Assembly (NCBI RefSeq): GCF_001037495.1
Contig: NZ_KQ089822.1
Location: 3,119,938-3,183,937 of the forward strand
Origin: Citrobacter sp. MGH106
GTDB taxonomy: Bacteria; Pseudomonadota; Gammaproteobacteria; Enterobacterales; Enterobacteriaceae
Direction of reading: 5' to 3'
DNA: 64,000 nt
Under the pieces are notes generated by a model that was given only the letters and a program-made list of their open reading frames with translations, searched no databases and was not told the DNA's origin. The translations under genes and the position numbers were made by a program. This document shows, piece by piece, positions 28,847 through 39,273 of this stretch. How positions within the stretch are numbered: position 1 is the stretch's first letter; the number at the start of each line of letters is the position of its first letter.

Positions 28847-30476
28847 CGTTTTTTTTCACTTTCGGAAGAAATAGAGAAAATAAAGTACCGCAGGGATCAT
28901 TATCTTCGAGTGTAATAACCCCGTCACAGCGCCTCACATAACTTGCAATCAGATACAAACCGATGCCATGTTCACCTGGTTCATCGGTACGGGTACTCAC
29001 ACCCTGTTCAAATATTTTTTCACGCAATGCTTCCGGCACACCGCAGCCCTGATCGGCCACTTCTATGATCACCTCATCCCCTTCATCGCTCAAAAAGAGT
29101 TCGATGACCTTATTCCCTTGCTGGGTACGTAAGCTGGCCTCGAATGCATTATCAAGCAGATTACCAACAATTGCTGCAAACTCTGTGCTATCCAGCCCCT
29201 CAGGGAGTTGATGTAGTTGACTACCGGGAACAATGATCATTTTTAACCCTAATTCCCGCGCACGCTGCACTTTACCAAACAGCAAACCAGCAACCTGACG
29301 ATCGGCAAATGAGCCGCGTAAACTATCGATGAGCTGCTGCTGAGCCTGAGATTCTCCCTGAACCATCTCCAGCACCCGATCGTACTCTTTCATCTGCAGC
29401 AGGCCGTTGAGCGTAGACATCCAGTTCAGGTGTTCATGGCGTAGCGTTCTCAGGCTCTCAACGTATTGTTTAATTTGCGTTAATTGCGCATTGAGGGTAG
29501 CAATTTCATCTTTGCTGCGAAAACTGATAATCGCCCCAAGTAATTCGTCACCAGAGCGGATAGCTTCACGGTTGGCAATAACGCTCAACCCATTAAAATT
29601 CACCATCGCATCCTGACGTTTCTCCGCAATCTGCTGAGTAAAGAAGTCCGCGGGCTGAACAACCTCATCAATCGGTTTTCCCAGCCATTGCCGTCCTGGC
29701 GATGACAGCCCCAGCATTTTTCTCGCACTGCGATTAATTGCCGTGATGAATCCTTCAGGATCAACGGCAATCAAACCTTCATACACTGAGCTAAACAGCG
29801 CTTCCTGCTGACGGACCACGCGAGCAATTTGCTTGGGTTCCATACCGAGCATCTGACGGCGGATGTGTGCAGCAAAAAACCAGGAGAGCAGCATGAGTAA
29901 CAGTAGCAACAGAATAAACACCCCGGCCATCGGCAATAAGAAATCCGAACGCCAGCTATCAATTTTGCTAATCAGGTATCCTATTGAGACAACACCAATA
30001 ATCTTGCCATCATCATCAAAGATGGGGGTTTTCGCTCGCATCGCCATCCCGATAGATCCTTTACCGGTAATGAAATAACTTTCCCCTTTTTCTAAAGCTC
30101 CCGGCTTGGTGAACTGCATCGGGTAGCCAATCTTTTCCGGGTTCGGATGGTAAAGGCGAATCGAGTGATTGTCTCCGATTACGACATAGTCAAAATCCGT
30201 TCCACTTTGCAGTTTGTCGGCAATGGTCGCAAGACGCTGATAATCGCGGTGTTTGACTGCGGCGATAACGCTGTCATTGGAAGCGATGATCTTCGCCTGG
30301 TTCATCGCCATGTCGCGGACATGCGTCGCCAGATAATCTTCAAAGCTGGCGGTGAAGTATTTTGCCAGTGCCGCAATGATAAGAATGGAAACTACCAGGA
30401 TAAGCAGAAAAATACGTAATGGAAACGCCAGCCTGCGAAAAAAAGAAAACCGTGTTTTATTTTTCTGGATTACCAT
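28815..30476 (-). CDS. dpiB: citrate-sensing histidine kinase DpiB (CitA family)
   Basis: A 553-residue membrane kinase. Helices at about 20-42 and 180-200 flank a periplasmic PAS-like citrate-binding domain containing HSIRLYHPNPEKIG and GMAMRAKTPIF. A cytoplasmic PAS domain follows (about 225-320). The phospho-accepting His347 is in LRTLRHEHLNWM. The ATPase domain has NLLDNAFEASL, DQGCGVP and GEHGIGLYL. With DpiA it senses citrate and controls the divergent cit operon. Confidence 0.95.
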   Translation of the reverse strand: MVIQKNKTRFSFFRRLAFPLRIFLLILVVSILIIAALAKYFTASFEDYLATHVRDMAMNQAKIIASNDSVIAAVKHRDYQRLATIADKLQSGTDFDYVVIGDNHSIRLYHPNPEKIGYPMQFTKPGALEKGESYFITGKGSIGMAMRAKTPIFDDDGKIIGVVSIGYLISKIDSWRSDFLLPMAGVFILLLLLLMLLSWFFAAHIRRQMLGMEPKQIARVVRQQEALFSSVYEGLIAVDPEGFITAINRSARKMLGLSSPGRQWLGKPIDEVVQPADFFTQQIAEKRQDAMVNFNGLSVIANREAIRSGDELLGAIISFRSKDEIATLNAQLTQIKQYVESLRTLRHEHLNWMSTLNGLLQMKEYDRVLEMVQGESQAQQQLIDSLRGSFADRQVAGLLFGKVQRARELGLKMIIVPGSQLHQLPEGLDSTEFAAIVGNLLDNAFEASLRTQQGNKVIELFLSDEGDEVIIEVADQGCGVPEALREKIFEQGVSTRTDEPGEHGIGLYLIASYVRRCDGVITLEDNDPCGTLFSLFLPKVKKNDDGTINAIDR

Positions 30477-30861
30477 AAACTTTCCTTGCCGACGTTAACC
30501 AACAACTTATTTTGTATTTGTAATAAAAATGTTCTATTCACAAGTTGAAGAATAAAGCAGGATCGTTACAGATTCCCCACCTTAAATCAATTAAACAAAT
30601 AAAAACCACACCGCAAATGGTGATTAAATTAATTAAAAAACTTAAAACCATAAAACACATTAAAACCTTCTAACTTATTGTGAAATAAATCAAAATTTGC
30701 CTCCAAAATACTCCTTACGATGTATACAGCAGGGAAAAAAAGAAATACTCCGTAATAAAAAACAATTCCCTTCAATTGCAAAAAAAACGTTATCAGGTTG
30801 CTAAACAGAGCAACAAAAACAGAAACCCAGTAACAAATATAGCATCGGGGCTCTTTTTACT
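30477..30861. promoter_or_regulatory. AT-rich divergent control region of dpiBA and the cit operon
   Basis: This 385-base region holds no gene. It is rich in A-tracts and TTAA steps, the kind of DNA that CitB/DpiA regulators bind. A CRP-like site lies at 30679-30694. I could not place individual DpiA sites. Confidence 0.65.
30679..30694 (+). promoter_or_regulatory. CRP-like site between dpiB and citC
   Basis: TGTGA-N6-TCAAA matches the CRP consensus TGTGA-N6-TCACA except for two bases. Catabolite control of citrate fermentation genes is established in Klebsiella. Confidence 0.5.
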
Positions 30862-31938
30862 ATGTTAGGTAATAATATATTCACGCAAGTTAAACGCTCA
30901 GAAAATAAAAAGATGGCGGTTATCGCTCAATTTCTGAAAGAGAATGATTTGAGCGTTGACACTACCGTTGAAGTATTTATCACCGTCACCCGTGAAGACC
31001 GCCTTATTGCCTGTGGTGGCATCGCTGGAAATATCATTAAATGCGTCGCGATCTGTGAATCCGTACGCGGTGAAGGCTTAGCGCTGACGCTGGCTACTGA
31101 GCTTATCAATCTCGCCTATGAGCGGCACTGCACTCACCTCTTCATCTATACCAAAACCGAGTATGAGTCGCTGTTTAAACAGTGTGGTTTTTCTACGCTC
31201 ACCAGCGTACCAGGCATTATGGTGCTGATGGAAAACAGTACCACTCGCCTGAAACGTTACGCCGAATCGCTGGCCAAACAGCGCCATGAAGGGCAAAAAA
31301 TTGGCTGCATCGTCATGAACGCCAACCCGTTCACCAACGGCCACCGTTTTCTGATCCAGCAGGCAGCCGCGCAGTGCGACTGGCTGCATCTGTTTTTAGT
31401 AAAAGAAGACACCTCACGCTTTCCCTATGAAGATCGGCTGGACCTGGTACTCAAAGGAACCAAAGATATTCCGCGTTTAACCGTGCATCGCGGATCGGAA
31501 TACATCATTTCCCGTGCAACTTTCCCATGCTACTTCATCAAAGAGCAGAGTGTTATTAACCACTGCTACACCGAAATAGACCTGAAAATCTTCCGCCAAT
31601 ACCTGGCCCCGGCACTTGGCGTCACGCACCGCTTCGTCGGTACTGAACCGTATTGCACCGTCACCTCCCAGTACAACAACGATATGCGTTACTGGCTGGA
31701 GACCCCAACGCTCCCCGCCCCACCGATTGAACTGGTGGAAATTGAGCGGCTGTGCTTCCAGGAGATGCCGATTTCCGCCTCCTGGGTGCGCAAGCTGCTG
31801 GTTAAAAAAGATCTCACGGCTATCGCCTCCCTGGTACCAGAAGCCACTCTGCACTATCTGCAAAGCATGGTTGAACGGGCCTCATCGGACGCGGTAGTCC
31901 GCCAAAATACCCCCGCATTAGCAACAGGTGAAAAATGA
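30862..31938 (+). CDS. citC: [citrate (pro-3S)-lyase] ligase
   Basis: A 358-residue enzyme that acetylates the prosthetic group of citrate lyase and so activates it. The N-terminal part (about 1-130) resembles an acetyltransferase domain ([22 protein letters not shown]). The C-terminal nucleotidyltransferase domain has [18 protein letters not shown], a TxxH-type motif, and [10 protein letters not shown]. The ribosome site before 30862 is weak. It overlaps citD by four bases (ATGA) as first gene of citCDEFXG-citT. Confidence 0.95.
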   Translation: MLGNNIFTQVKRSENKKMAVIAQFLKENDLSVDTTVEVFITVTREDRLIACGGIAGNIIKCVAICESVRGEGLALTLATELINLAYERHCTHLFIYTKTEYESLFKQCGFSTLTSVPGIMVLMENSTTRLKRYAESLAKQRHEGQKIGCIVMNANPFTNGHRFLIQQAAAQCDWLHLFLVKEDTSRFPYEDRLDLVLKGTKDIPRLTVHRGSEYIISRATFPCYFIKEQSVINHCYTEIDLKIFRQYLAPALGVTHRFVGTEPYCTVTSQYNNDMRYWLETPTLPAPPIELVEIERLCFQEMPISASWVRKLLVKKDLTAIASLVPEATLHYLQSMVERASSDAVVRQNTPALATGEK

Positions 31939-32231
31939 AAATAAAGCAGGCAGCCGTCGCAGGCACTCTTGAGTCTGGTGATGTGATGATACGCATCGCC
32001 CCTCTCGATACGCAGGATATTGACCTGCAGGTCAACAGTAGCGTTGAAAAACAGTTTGGCGATGCCATCCGCACCACCATTCTGGACGTACTGTCCCGCT
32101 ATAACGTAAGCGGCGTGCAATTAAATGTTGATGATAAAGGCGCACTGGACTGCATTTTACGTGCGCGACTGGAAGCTTTACTGGCCCGCGCCAGCGGTAT
32201 TCCGGCACTGCCATGGGAGGATTGCCAGTGA
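31935..32231 (+). CDS. citD: citrate lyase gamma chain (acyl carrier protein)
   Basis: A 98-residue acyl carrier. Ser14 in [10 protein letters not shown] is the attachment site of the phosphoribosyl-dephospho-CoA prosthetic group. Its start overlaps the citC stop and its stop overlaps the citE GTG, so the subunits are translationally coupled. Confidence 0.96.
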   Translation: MKIKQAAVAGTLESGDVMIRIAPLDTQDIDLQVNSSVEKQFGDAIRTTILDVLSRYNVSGVQLNVDDKGALDCILRARLEALLARASGIPALPWEDCQ

Positions 32232-33136
32232 TTTCCGCTTCTTTGCAACAACGTAAATCCCGCACACGCCGCAGTATGCTGTTCGTGCCGGGCGCCAATG
32301 CCGCAATGGTCAGCAACTCGTTTATCTATCCAGCCGATGCGCTGATGTTCGACCTTGAAGATTCCGTCGCGTTACGTGAGAAAGATACCGCGCGTCGTCT
32401 GGTATATCACGCTTTGCAACATCCGTTGTATCACGACGTTGAAACTATCGTACGTGTTAACGCCCTTGACTCCGAATGGGGCATTAACGACCTGGAAGCG
32501 GTCGTTCGCGGCGGCGCTGACATTGTTCGTCTGCCGAAAACCGATACCGCCCAGGATGTTATCGATATCGAAAGCGAAATCCTGCGCATTGAAAAAGCCT
32601 GCGGTCGCGAGCCAGGCAGCACCGGTCTGCTGGCCGCTATCGAATCGCCTTTAGGTATTACCCGCGCAGTGGAAATTGCCCATGCTTCCGAACGCCTGAT
32701 CGGTATTGCTCTCGGTGCGGAAGACTACGTGCGTAACCTGCGAACTGAACGCTCACCGGAAGGTACCGAACTGCTGTTTGCCCGTTGCTCAATTTTGCAA
32801 GCCGCGCGCTCTGCGGGCATTCAGGCTTTCGATACCGTCTATTCCGACGCTAACAACGAAGCCGGTTTTCTGCACGAGGCCTCGCACATTAAACAGTTGG
32901 GTTTTGACGGTAAGTCGCTCATCAACCCACGTCAGATTGAACTCCTGCACAACCTGTATGCGCCAACGCGCAAAGAACTGGCTCATGCACGCCTGGTTGT
33001 AGAAGCCGCTGAAGCTGCTGCCCGCGAAGGCCGTGGCGTTGTTTCCCTGAACGGCAAGATGGTCGACAGCCCGGTAATCGAGCGCGCCCTTCTGGTTATC
33101 TCCTGTGCAGAACTTTCCGGCATTCGCGAAGAATAA
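32228..33136 (+). CDS. citE: citrate lyase beta chain (citryl-ACP lyase)
   Basis: A 302-residue HpcH/HpaI-type TIM-barrel enzyme that splits citryl-ACP into oxaloacetate and acetyl-ACP. It contains [31 protein letters not shown], and [11 protein letters not shown]. The GTG at 32228 is the better start: GGGAGG lies at 32215-32220 and it yields the E. coli N-terminus VISASLQQR. The in-frame ATG at 32213 lies before that ribosome site. Confidence 0.95.
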   Translation: MISASLQQRKSRTRRSMLFVPGANAAMVSNSFIYPADALMFDLEDSVALREKDTARRLVYHALQHPLYHDVETIVRVNALDSEWGINDLEAVVRGGADIVRLPKTDTAQDVIDIESEILRIEKACGREPGSTGLLAAIESPLGITRAVEIAHASERLIGIALGAEDYVRNLRTERSPEGTELLFARCSILQAARSAGIQAFDTVYSDANNEAGFLHEASHIKQLGFDGKSLINPRQIELLHNLYAPTRKELAHARLVVEAAEAAAREGRGVVSLNGKMVDSPVIERALLVISCAELSGIREE

Positions 33137-33145
33137 GGCAAAAAA

Positions 33146-34678
33146 ATGACGCAGAAAATCGAACAATCTCAACGACAGGATCGCGTGGCGACCTGGAGTC
33201 GTCATGCAGAAAGCGAACTTTCCGCTTATCAGAGCACCGCAAAACGGGATTTGCAGGCGCAAAAACCGCGTGACAAAAAGCTGTGCGCTAACCTGGAAGA
33301 CGCCATTCGTCGTTCCGGTTTACAGGATGGGATGACCATCTCTTTCCACCACGCATTCCGCGGTGGCGATCTGACGATCAACCTGGTGATGGATACCATC
33401 GCCGCGATGGGCTTTAAAAATCTGACACTGGCTTCCAGTTCCCTGAGCGACTGCCACGCTCCGCTGGTTGAACATATTCGCCAGGGTGTAGTTACCCGCA
33501 TTTATACTTCCGGTCTGCGCGGACCGCTGGCTGAAGAGATCTCCCGCGGTCTGCTGGCTGAACCCGTACAGGTCCACTCTCACGGCGGTCGTGTACATCT
33601 GGTACAGAGCGGCGAGTTAAGCATTGATGTGGCATTCCTTGGCGTACCGTCCTGCGATCAGTTTGGTAACGCTAACGGCTACACCGGTAAAGCGTGCTGC
33701 GGTTCACTGGGCTACGCCCGTGTTGATGCTGAAAACGCCAAACAGGTTGTCCTGCTGACCGAACAACTGCTGACCTATCCGCACAATCCGGCCAGCATCG
33801 CACAGGATCAGGTCGATCTGATCGTACAGATCGAAAGAGTCGGCGATGCTGACAAAATCGGCGCCGATGCAACTCGCATGACCACCAACCCGCGTGAACT
33901 GCTGATTGCCCGTAGCGCGGCGGACGTCATTGCCAACTCCGGTTACTTCAACGAAGGCTTTTCCTTGCAGACGGGAACCGGCGGGGCTTCACTGGCCGTT
34001 ACCCGCTTCCTGGAAGACAAAATGCGCAGCCGCGACATCCGTGCTGACTTTGCCCTGGGCGGCATCACTGCCACCATCGTTGACCTGCATGAAAAAGGCT
34101 TAATCCGCAAACTGCTTGACGTACAGAGCTTCGACCGTAACGCCGCAGAATCCCTGGCGCGTAATCCGAACCACATCGAAATCAGTGCCAACCAGTATGC
34201 CAACTGGGGTTCGAAAGGTGCATCGGTTGACCGTCTGGACGTTGTGGTACTGAGCGCCCTGGAAGTAGACACCAACTTCAACGTTAACGTGCTGACCGGC
34301 TCTGATGGCGTACTGCGCGGCGCATCCGGTGGTCACTGCGATACCGCCGTCGCTGCAGCGCTTTCAATCATCGTCGCGCCGCTGGTGCGTGGTCGTATCC
34401 CGACGCTGGTTGATAACGTACTGACCTGCGTAACGCCCGGTTCCAGTGTTGACATTCTGGTCACTGACCACGGTATTGCCGTTAACCCTGCTCGTCCGGA
34501 ACTGGCTGAACGCCTGAAAGAAGCCGGTATGAAAGTGGTATCCATCGAATGGCTGCGCGAACGCGCGCTGCAGCTCACCGGTCAACCTCGTGCCATCGAA
34601 TTCACCGACCGCGTGATTGCCGTTGTGCGTTATCGCGATGGTTCGGTGATTGACGTTGTGCATCAGGTGAAGGAATAA
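33146..34678 (+). CDS. citF: citrate lyase alpha chain (citrate-ACP transferase)
   Basis: A 510-residue subunit that exchanges acetyl for citryl on the acyl carrier. It matches CitF throughout, including SFHHAFRGGDLTINLVMD, VHSHGGRVHLVQSGELSIDVA, and GSDGVLRGASGGHCDTA. It starts ten bases after citE. Confidence 0.96.
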   Translation: MTQKIEQSQRQDRVATWSRHAESELSAYQSTAKRDLQAQKPRDKKLCANLEDAIRRSGLQDGMTISFHHAFRGGDLTINLVMDTIAAMGFKNLTLASSSLSDCHAPLVEHIRQGVVTRIYTSGLRGPLAEEISRGLLAEPVQVHSHGGRVHLVQSGELSIDVAFLGVPSCDQFGNANGYTGKACCGSLGYARVDAENAKQVVLLTEQLLTYPHNPASIAQDQVDLIVQIERVGDADKIGADATRMTTNPRELLIARSAADVIANSGYFNEGFSLQTGTGGASLAVTRFLEDKMRSRDIRADFALGGITATIVDLHEKGLIRKLLDVQSFDRNAAESLARNPNHIEISANQYANWGSKGASVDRLDVVVLSALEVDTNFNVNVLTGSDGVLRGASGGHCDTAVAAALSIIVAPLVRGRIPTLVDNVLTCVTPGSSVDILVTDHGIAVNPARPELAERLKEAGMKVVSIEWLRERALQLTGQPRAIEFTDRVIAVVRYRDGSVIDVVHQVKE

Positions 34679-34681
34679 GCC

Positions 34682-35233
34682 ATGCACCTGCTCCCTGAAC
34701 TGGCCACCCGCCATGCTGTTTCTATTCCCGAGCTGCTCACCAGCCGTGATGAGAGACAAGCCCGGCAGCATGCCTGGCTGGCGCGCCATCGTGCGCCGCT
34801 GGTCTCATTTACTGTGGTAGCGCCAGGTCCGATTAAAGATAGCGAATTAACCCGCCAGATCTTTAACCACGGTATGACCGCCCTGCTCACGCTGGCGGAG
34901 AAATCAGCCTGGACGGTCAGGGAGCAAACCGCACTGGTCTCAGCCAGTGGGCCGGAAGGCTTATTGTCCATTGCAGCACCGGCCAACAACCTCAAGCTCG
35001 CCACTATCGAGCTTGAGCATTCGCACCCGCTGGGACGGTTATGGGATATCGATGTCCTGACCCCTGAGGGGGAAATACTGTCTCGTCGTCACTTCGCGCT
35101 CCCTGCCCGCCGCTGTCTGCTGTGCGGACAAAGCGCTGCCGAATGCGCGCGGGGTAAAACCCACGCGCTTTCTGACTTACTTATTCGCATGGAGGAACTG
35201 CTACATGATGCCGATTCCCGCAACATCGACTGA
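34682..35233 (+). CDS. citX: apo-citrate lyase phosphoribosyl-dephospho-CoA transferase
   Basis: A 183-residue enzyme that attaches the prosthetic group precursor to Ser14 of CitD. Signatures include [18 protein letters not shown] and a cysteine-bearing C-terminal segment, [16 protein letters not shown]. It starts three bases after citF and overlaps citG by 29 bases. Confidence 0.94.
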   Translation: MHLLPELATRHAVSIPELLTSRDERQARQHAWLARHRAPLVSFTVVAPGPIKDSELTRQIFNHGMTALLTLAEKSAWTVREQTALVSASGPEGLLSIAAPANNLKLATIELEHSHPLGRLWDIDVLTPEGEILSRRHFALPARRCLLCGQSAAECARGKTHALSDLLIRMEELLHDADSRNID

Positions 35234-36110
35234 TACCGCAGTCCTTCCTGTAGATTTACCCGACGCCTACGCCACGCTGGCGTGGCGCGCCATGCTGACT
35301 GAAGTCAACTTATCGCCAAAACCCGGTCTGGTGGATCGCATTAATAACGGCGCACATAAAGACATGGCGCTGGAGGATTTTCACCGTAGCGCACAGGCCA
35401 TTCAGGCCTGGCTGCCGCGTTTCGTTGAATATGGGGCATTTAGTGCTCAGTCGGCGTCTGAAGATGTGCTGAAAGGACTGCGTCCATTAGGCATGGCCTG
35501 CGAAGCCGATATGTTTCGCGCCACCGCAGGGGTGAACACCCATAAAGGCAGTATTTTTTCACTGGGATTGCTGTGCGCCGCCATCGGCCGCCTGCACCAG
35601 CGGAGTGAGGCTGTTACAGCAGAAACCATTTGCTCTACGGCGGCAACTTTTTGCCGCGGCCTGACCGAGCGCGAACTGCGCCAGAACAATCAACAACTCA
35701 CGGCTGGCCAACGTCTTTATCAGCAACTGGGATTAACCGGCGCACGGGGTGAAGCCGAAGCGGGATATCCGCTCGTCATTGAGCATGCCCTGCCGCATTA
35801 CCGCGCACTACTGGCTCAGGGTCGCGATCCTGAACTGGCGTTACTCGACACATTATTGCTGCTGATGTCTATCAATGGCGACACCAATGTCGCTTCACGT
35901 GGTGGCGCTGAAGGTCTGCGCTGGCTACAGCAGCACGCCGCCAAATTATTGCAGCGAGGGGGAATTCGTACCTCCTCCGATCTCTATTACCTGCACCAGT
36001 TCGACCAACAGTGCATCGAACGCAATCTCAGTCCTGGAGGCTGCGCCGATCTGCTGATTGTCACCTGGTTCTTAGCCCAGATTTCGCAAGTTCATCATTA
36101 TCACAATTAA
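35205..36110 (+). CDS. citG: 2-(5''-triphosphoribosyl)-3'-dephospho-CoA synthase
   Basis: A 301-residue enzyme that builds the citrate lyase prosthetic group from ATP and dephospho-CoA. It shows [35 protein letters not shown] and [18 protein letters not shown]. It overlaps citX. The C-terminus carries a short tail, SQVHHYHN, beyond the end I recall for E. coli CitG. Confidence 0.94.
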   Translation: MMPIPATSTDTAVLPVDLPDAYATLAWRAMLTEVNLSPKPGLVDRINNGAHKDMALEDFHRSAQAIQAWLPRFVEYGAFSAQSASEDVLKGLRPLGMACEADMFRATAGVNTHKGSIFSLGLLCAAIGRLHQRSEAVTAETICSTAATFCRGLTERELRQNNQQLTAGQRLYQQLGLTGARGEAEAGYPLVIEHALPHYRALLAQGRDPELALLDTLLLLMSINGDTNVASRGGAEGLRWLQQHAAKLLQRGGIRTSSDLYYLHQFDQQCIERNLSPGGCADLLIVTWFLAQISQVHHYHN

Positions 36111-36133
36111 AGATCCTTTCCGGAGAATCATTC

Positions 36134-37597
36134 ATGTCTTTATCAAAAGATAGTATATGGAAGTTATTCGCTCCATTGATTGTAATGGGCGTCATGTTTC
36201 TTATCCCCGTCCCAGATGGAATGCCTCCACAGGCCTGGCACTACTTTGCCGTGTTTGTGGCGATGATTGTCGGTATGATCCTCGAGCCAATCCCGGCAAC
36301 GGCGATTAGCTTCATTGCCGTCACAATTTGCGTTATCGGCAGTAATTACCTGCTTTTTGATGCCAAAGAGCTGGCTAACCCGGACTTCAACGCCGGTAAA
36401 CAGGCTCTGAAATGGGGGCTGGCAGGCTTCTCCAGCACCACTGTGTGGCTGGTATTTGGTGCTTTCATTTTCGCACTGGGTTATGAAGTCACCGGCCTGG
36501 GCCGTCGTATCGCGCTGTTCCTGGTGAAATTCATGGGTAAACGTACCCTGACGCTGGGCTATGCGATTGTTATTATCGACATTCTGCTGGCGCCGTTTAC
36601 ACCGTCCAACACCGCGCGTACCGGTGGTACCGTATTCCCGGTTATCAAAAACCTGCCGCCGCTGTTTAAATCATTCCCGAACGATCCTTCCGCTCGCCGT
36701 ATCGGCGGATATCTGATGTGGATGATGGTTATCAGTACCAGCCTTAGCTCCTCTATGTTCGTTACCGGCGCTGCGCCGAACGTGTTGGGCCTGGAGTTCG
36801 TTAACAAAATCGCGGGCATTCAAATCAGCTGGCTGCAGTGGTTCCTGAGCTTCCTGCCGGTCGGGATTATTTTACTGATCGTTGCCCCGTGGCTGTCCTA
36901 CGTTCTGTACAAACCGGAAGTAACGCATAGTGCCGAAGTTGCCGCATGGGCCGGTGACGAACTCAAAACTATGGGTAAACTGACCCGTAAAGAGATGACC
37001 CTGATAGGTCTGGTTCTGCTCAGCTTAGGGTTGTGGGTCTTCGGTGGTGAACTGATTGATGCGACTGCAGTAGGTCTGCTGGCAGTCTCCCTGATGCTGG
37101 CTCTGCACGTTGTTCCGTGGAAAGACATCACCCGCTATAACAGTGCATGGAACACGCTGGTTAACCTCGCTACACTGGTGGTGATGGCAAACGGTTTAAC
37201 CCGTTCTGGCTTTATCGACTGGTTCGCCAATACCATGAGCACCCACCTGGAAGGCTTCTCGCCTAATGCGACTGTCATCGTACTGGTGCTGGTGTTCTAC
37301 TTTGCTCACTACCTGTTTGCCAGCCTTTCTGCGCATACCGCAACCATGCTGCCGGTTATTCTGGCCGTCGGTAAAGGTATTCCGGGCGTGCCGATGGAAC
37401 ATCTGTGTATTCTGCTGGTTCTGTCCATCGGTATCATGGGTTGTCTGACTCCGTATGCAACCGGCCCTGGCGTAATTATCTACGGCTGCGGTTACGTGAA
37501 GTCAAAAGACTACTGGCGTCTTGGCGCGATCTTCGGCGTAATTTATATCTCTATGCTCCTGCTGGTCGGTTGGCCGATTCTGGCAATGTGGAGCTAA
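36134..37597 (+). CDS. citT: citrate/succinate antiporter CitT
   Basis: A 487-residue DASS-family inner-membrane carrier with about 12 hydrophobic segments. It exchanges external citrate for succinate. It contains APFTPSNTARTGGTVFPVI and MFVTGAAPNVLG, and ends LLVGWPILAMWS. The start at 36134 is supported by CCGGAGA upstream; a longer frame inside citG is rejected. This cluster has no oxaloacetate decarboxylase genes, so it fits the E. coli type of citrate fermentation, which needs a co-substrate for reducing power. Confidence 0.96.
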   Translation: MSLSKDSIWKLFAPLIVMGVMFLIPVPDGMPPQAWHYFAVFVAMIVGMILEPIPATAISFIAVTICVIGSNYLLFDAKELANPDFNAGKQALKWGLAGFSSTTVWLVFGAFIFALGYEVTGLGRRIALFLVKFMGKRTLTLGYAIVIIDILLAPFTPSNTARTGGTVFPVIKNLPPLFKSFPNDPSARRIGGYLMWMMVISTSLSSSMFVTGAAPNVLGLEFVNKIAGIQISWLQWFLSFLPVGIILLIVAPWLSYVLYKPEVTHSAEVAAWAGDELKTMGKLTRKEMTLIGLVLLSLGLWVFGGELIDATAVGLLAVSLMLALHVVPWKDITRYNSAWNTLVNLATLVVMANGLTRSGFIDWFANTMSTHLEGFSPNATVIVLVLVFYFAHYLFASLSAHTATMLPVILAVGKGIPGVPMEHLCILLVLSIGIMGCLTPYATGPGVIIYGCGYVKSKDYWRLGAIFGVIYISMLLLVGWPILAMWS

Positions 37598-37625
37598 TCT
37601 CCCCGCTCAACGCATAGCTAAAATG

Positions 37626-37658
37626 ATGCCAGTCAGCTAAACCTGACTGGCATTTTTT
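37626..37658 (+). terminator. cit operon terminator
   Basis: ATGCCAGTCAG (37626-37636) and CTGACTGGCAT (37643-37653) form a perfect 11-bp stem, followed by TTTTT. Confidence 0.95.
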
Positions 37659-37707
37659 ATGGTTAAATAGATGACATTCAGAAATCATATAAGTATCCGA
37701 ATTCATC

Positions 37708-38514
37708 ATGACATCAAGATGGCGTTATTGTTCTTTACTGGCTACGCTTGTGCTCCCGGTTTCAGTGGCTCAGGCCGACGAGCTTCAGGCAAAACAGTAC
37801 AGCGATTTTAGCAGCTACGTGCTGGCACTCTCCTGGCAGACTGGGTTTTGTCAGAGTCAACATGAACGTAACCGTCAGGAACCCGACGAATGCCGCCTGC
37901 AAAAAGAGACCGCAAACAAAGCGGATTTCCTGACCGTTCACGGCTTGTGGCCAGGTCTGCCTAAATCAATCGCCGCGCGCGGTGTGGATAATCGTCGGTG
38001 GATGCGTTTTGGCTGCGCAACTCGCCCTATTCCCAACCTGCCGGAAGCCCGTGCCAGTCGTAAATGTGCCGCACCACAAACCGGTCTGTCACCGGAAAGT
38101 GCGGCAAAACTAAGCACTGTGATGCCCGGTGCCGGTGGTAAATCCTGCCTGGAGCGTTACGAATACGCCAAACACGGGGCCTGCTTTGGTTTTGACCCTG
38201 ACGCATACTTCGGTACGATGGTGCGTCTGAATAATGAAGTAAAGAACAGCGCATTGGGCGTCTTTCTTGCGGACAACTATGGAAAAACGGTCAGTCGCGA
38301 TGATTTTGACGCAGCAATTGCCAAAACATGGAGCAAAGAGAGCGTGAAAGCGGTGAAATTAAGCTGCCACGGTAACCCGGCTTATCTGACGGAAATTCAA
38401 TTTACGCTTAAGGCCGCTATGATTAACGCCCCGCTTTCTGCGACATCGTTCCTGTCACAACCGCATCCTGGTAACTGCGGTAAACGATTCGTACTTGATA
38501 AAGTCGGTTATTGA
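37708..38514 (+). CDS. rna: ribonuclease I (T2 family)
   Basis: A 268-residue periplasmic endoribonuclease. The signal peptide ends VSVAQA before DELQ. The two T2-family catalytic segments are visible, LTVHGLWPG and ERYEYAKHGACFG, each with a catalytic histidine. Several cysteines (FCQSQ, DECRL, GCATR, KCAAP, SCLER, SCHGN, NCGKR) can form disulfides. It degrades RNA that reaches the periplasm. Confidence 0.95.
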   Translation: MTSRWRYCSLLATLVLPVSVAQADELQAKQYSDFSSYVLALSWQTGFCQSQHERNRQEPDECRLQKETANKADFLTVHGLWPGLPKSIAARGVDNRRWMRFGCATRPIPNLPEARASRKCAAPQTGLSPESAAKLSTVMPGAGGKSCLERYEYAKHGACFGFDPDAYFGTMVRLNNEVKNSALGVFLADNYGKTVSRDDFDAAIAKTWSKESVKAVKLSCHGNPAYLTEIQFTLKAAMINAPLSATSFLSQPHPGNCGKRFVLDKVGY

Positions 38515-38577
38515 TCGCCTGAATGTGAACTAAATCACTTCAAACCTGGGGTAAGTCTCAGTATCATCGGTGAAGTT

Positions 38578-38612
38578 AAACCCTTGCCGCCTGACGGTGA
38601 GGGTTTTCTTTT
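38578..38612 (+). terminator. rna terminator
   Basis: AAACCCT (38578-38584) pairs with AGGGTTT (38600-38606), with an inner GCCG/CGGT stem, followed by TCTTTT. Confidence 0.75.
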
Positions 38613-38660
38613 GGGATTATTTACCTGCGCACCCGCAGTATCGACGACATGGAGTAATAA

Positions 38661-39071
38661 ATGTCCAGACCAACTATCATCATTAACGACCTCGATGCCG
38701 AACGCATTGACCGCCTGTTGGAGCAACCTGCGTTTGCTGGTTTACCGATTGCCGACGCTTTAAACGCCGAGCTGGATCGTGCCCAAATGTGTTCTCCAGA
38801 AACCATGCCGCACGATGTGGTGACCATGAACAGTCGTGTGAAGTTCCGCAATCTGAGTGATGGCGAAATCCGTGTGCGTACTCTGGTGTATCCGGCCAAT
38901 ATGACTGACAGCAATACTCAGCTTTCGGTAATGGCGCCCGTTGGTGCCGCCCTGCTGGGTCTGCGCGTTGGCGACACTATCCACTGGGAGCTACCAGGCG
39001 GTACATCAACTCACCTTGAAGTCATTGCGCTTGAGTACCAGCCTGAAGCAGCGGGCGACTACCTGCGCTAA
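38661..39071 (+). CDS. rnk: nucleoside diphosphate kinase regulator Rnk
   Basis: A 136-residue GreA-related protein. A short N-terminal coiled region ([15 protein letters not shown]) is followed by a GreA/GreB C-terminal domain ([36 protein letters not shown]). It binds RNA polymerase near the secondary channel but lacks the long Gre coiled coil. ATGGAGTAATAA precedes the start. Confidence 0.94.
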   Translation: MSRPTIIINDLDAERIDRLLEQPAFAGLPIADALNAELDRAQMCSPETMPHDVVTMNSRVKFRNLSDGEIRVRTLVYPANMTDSNTQLSVMAPVGAALLGLRVGDTIHWELPGGTSTHLEVIALEYQPEAAGDYLR

Positions 39072-39105
39072 CTCTGTCTTATCAAAGCACCCGCTTTATC
39101 TTACA

Positions 39106-39131
39106 GGGGATGCATCCGCATCCTCTTTCCG
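39106..39131 (+). terminator. probable rnk terminator
   Basis: GGGGATGC (39106-39113) pairs with GCATCCTC (39118-39125) around ATCC, followed by TTTCC. The T-run is short. Confidence 0.5.
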
Positions 39132-39273
39132 GTTTCATTCCTCCCACCGTTGCATTAGCTTTATTGCTGTTTCCCGCACTTCTGTTGGCAAAACATAAAT
39201 CTGTGTCGTGACTGACAGAATCATATTTAATAGTATGCTGTTATGTATTCATGTAATGACAAGGAGAATGCTT

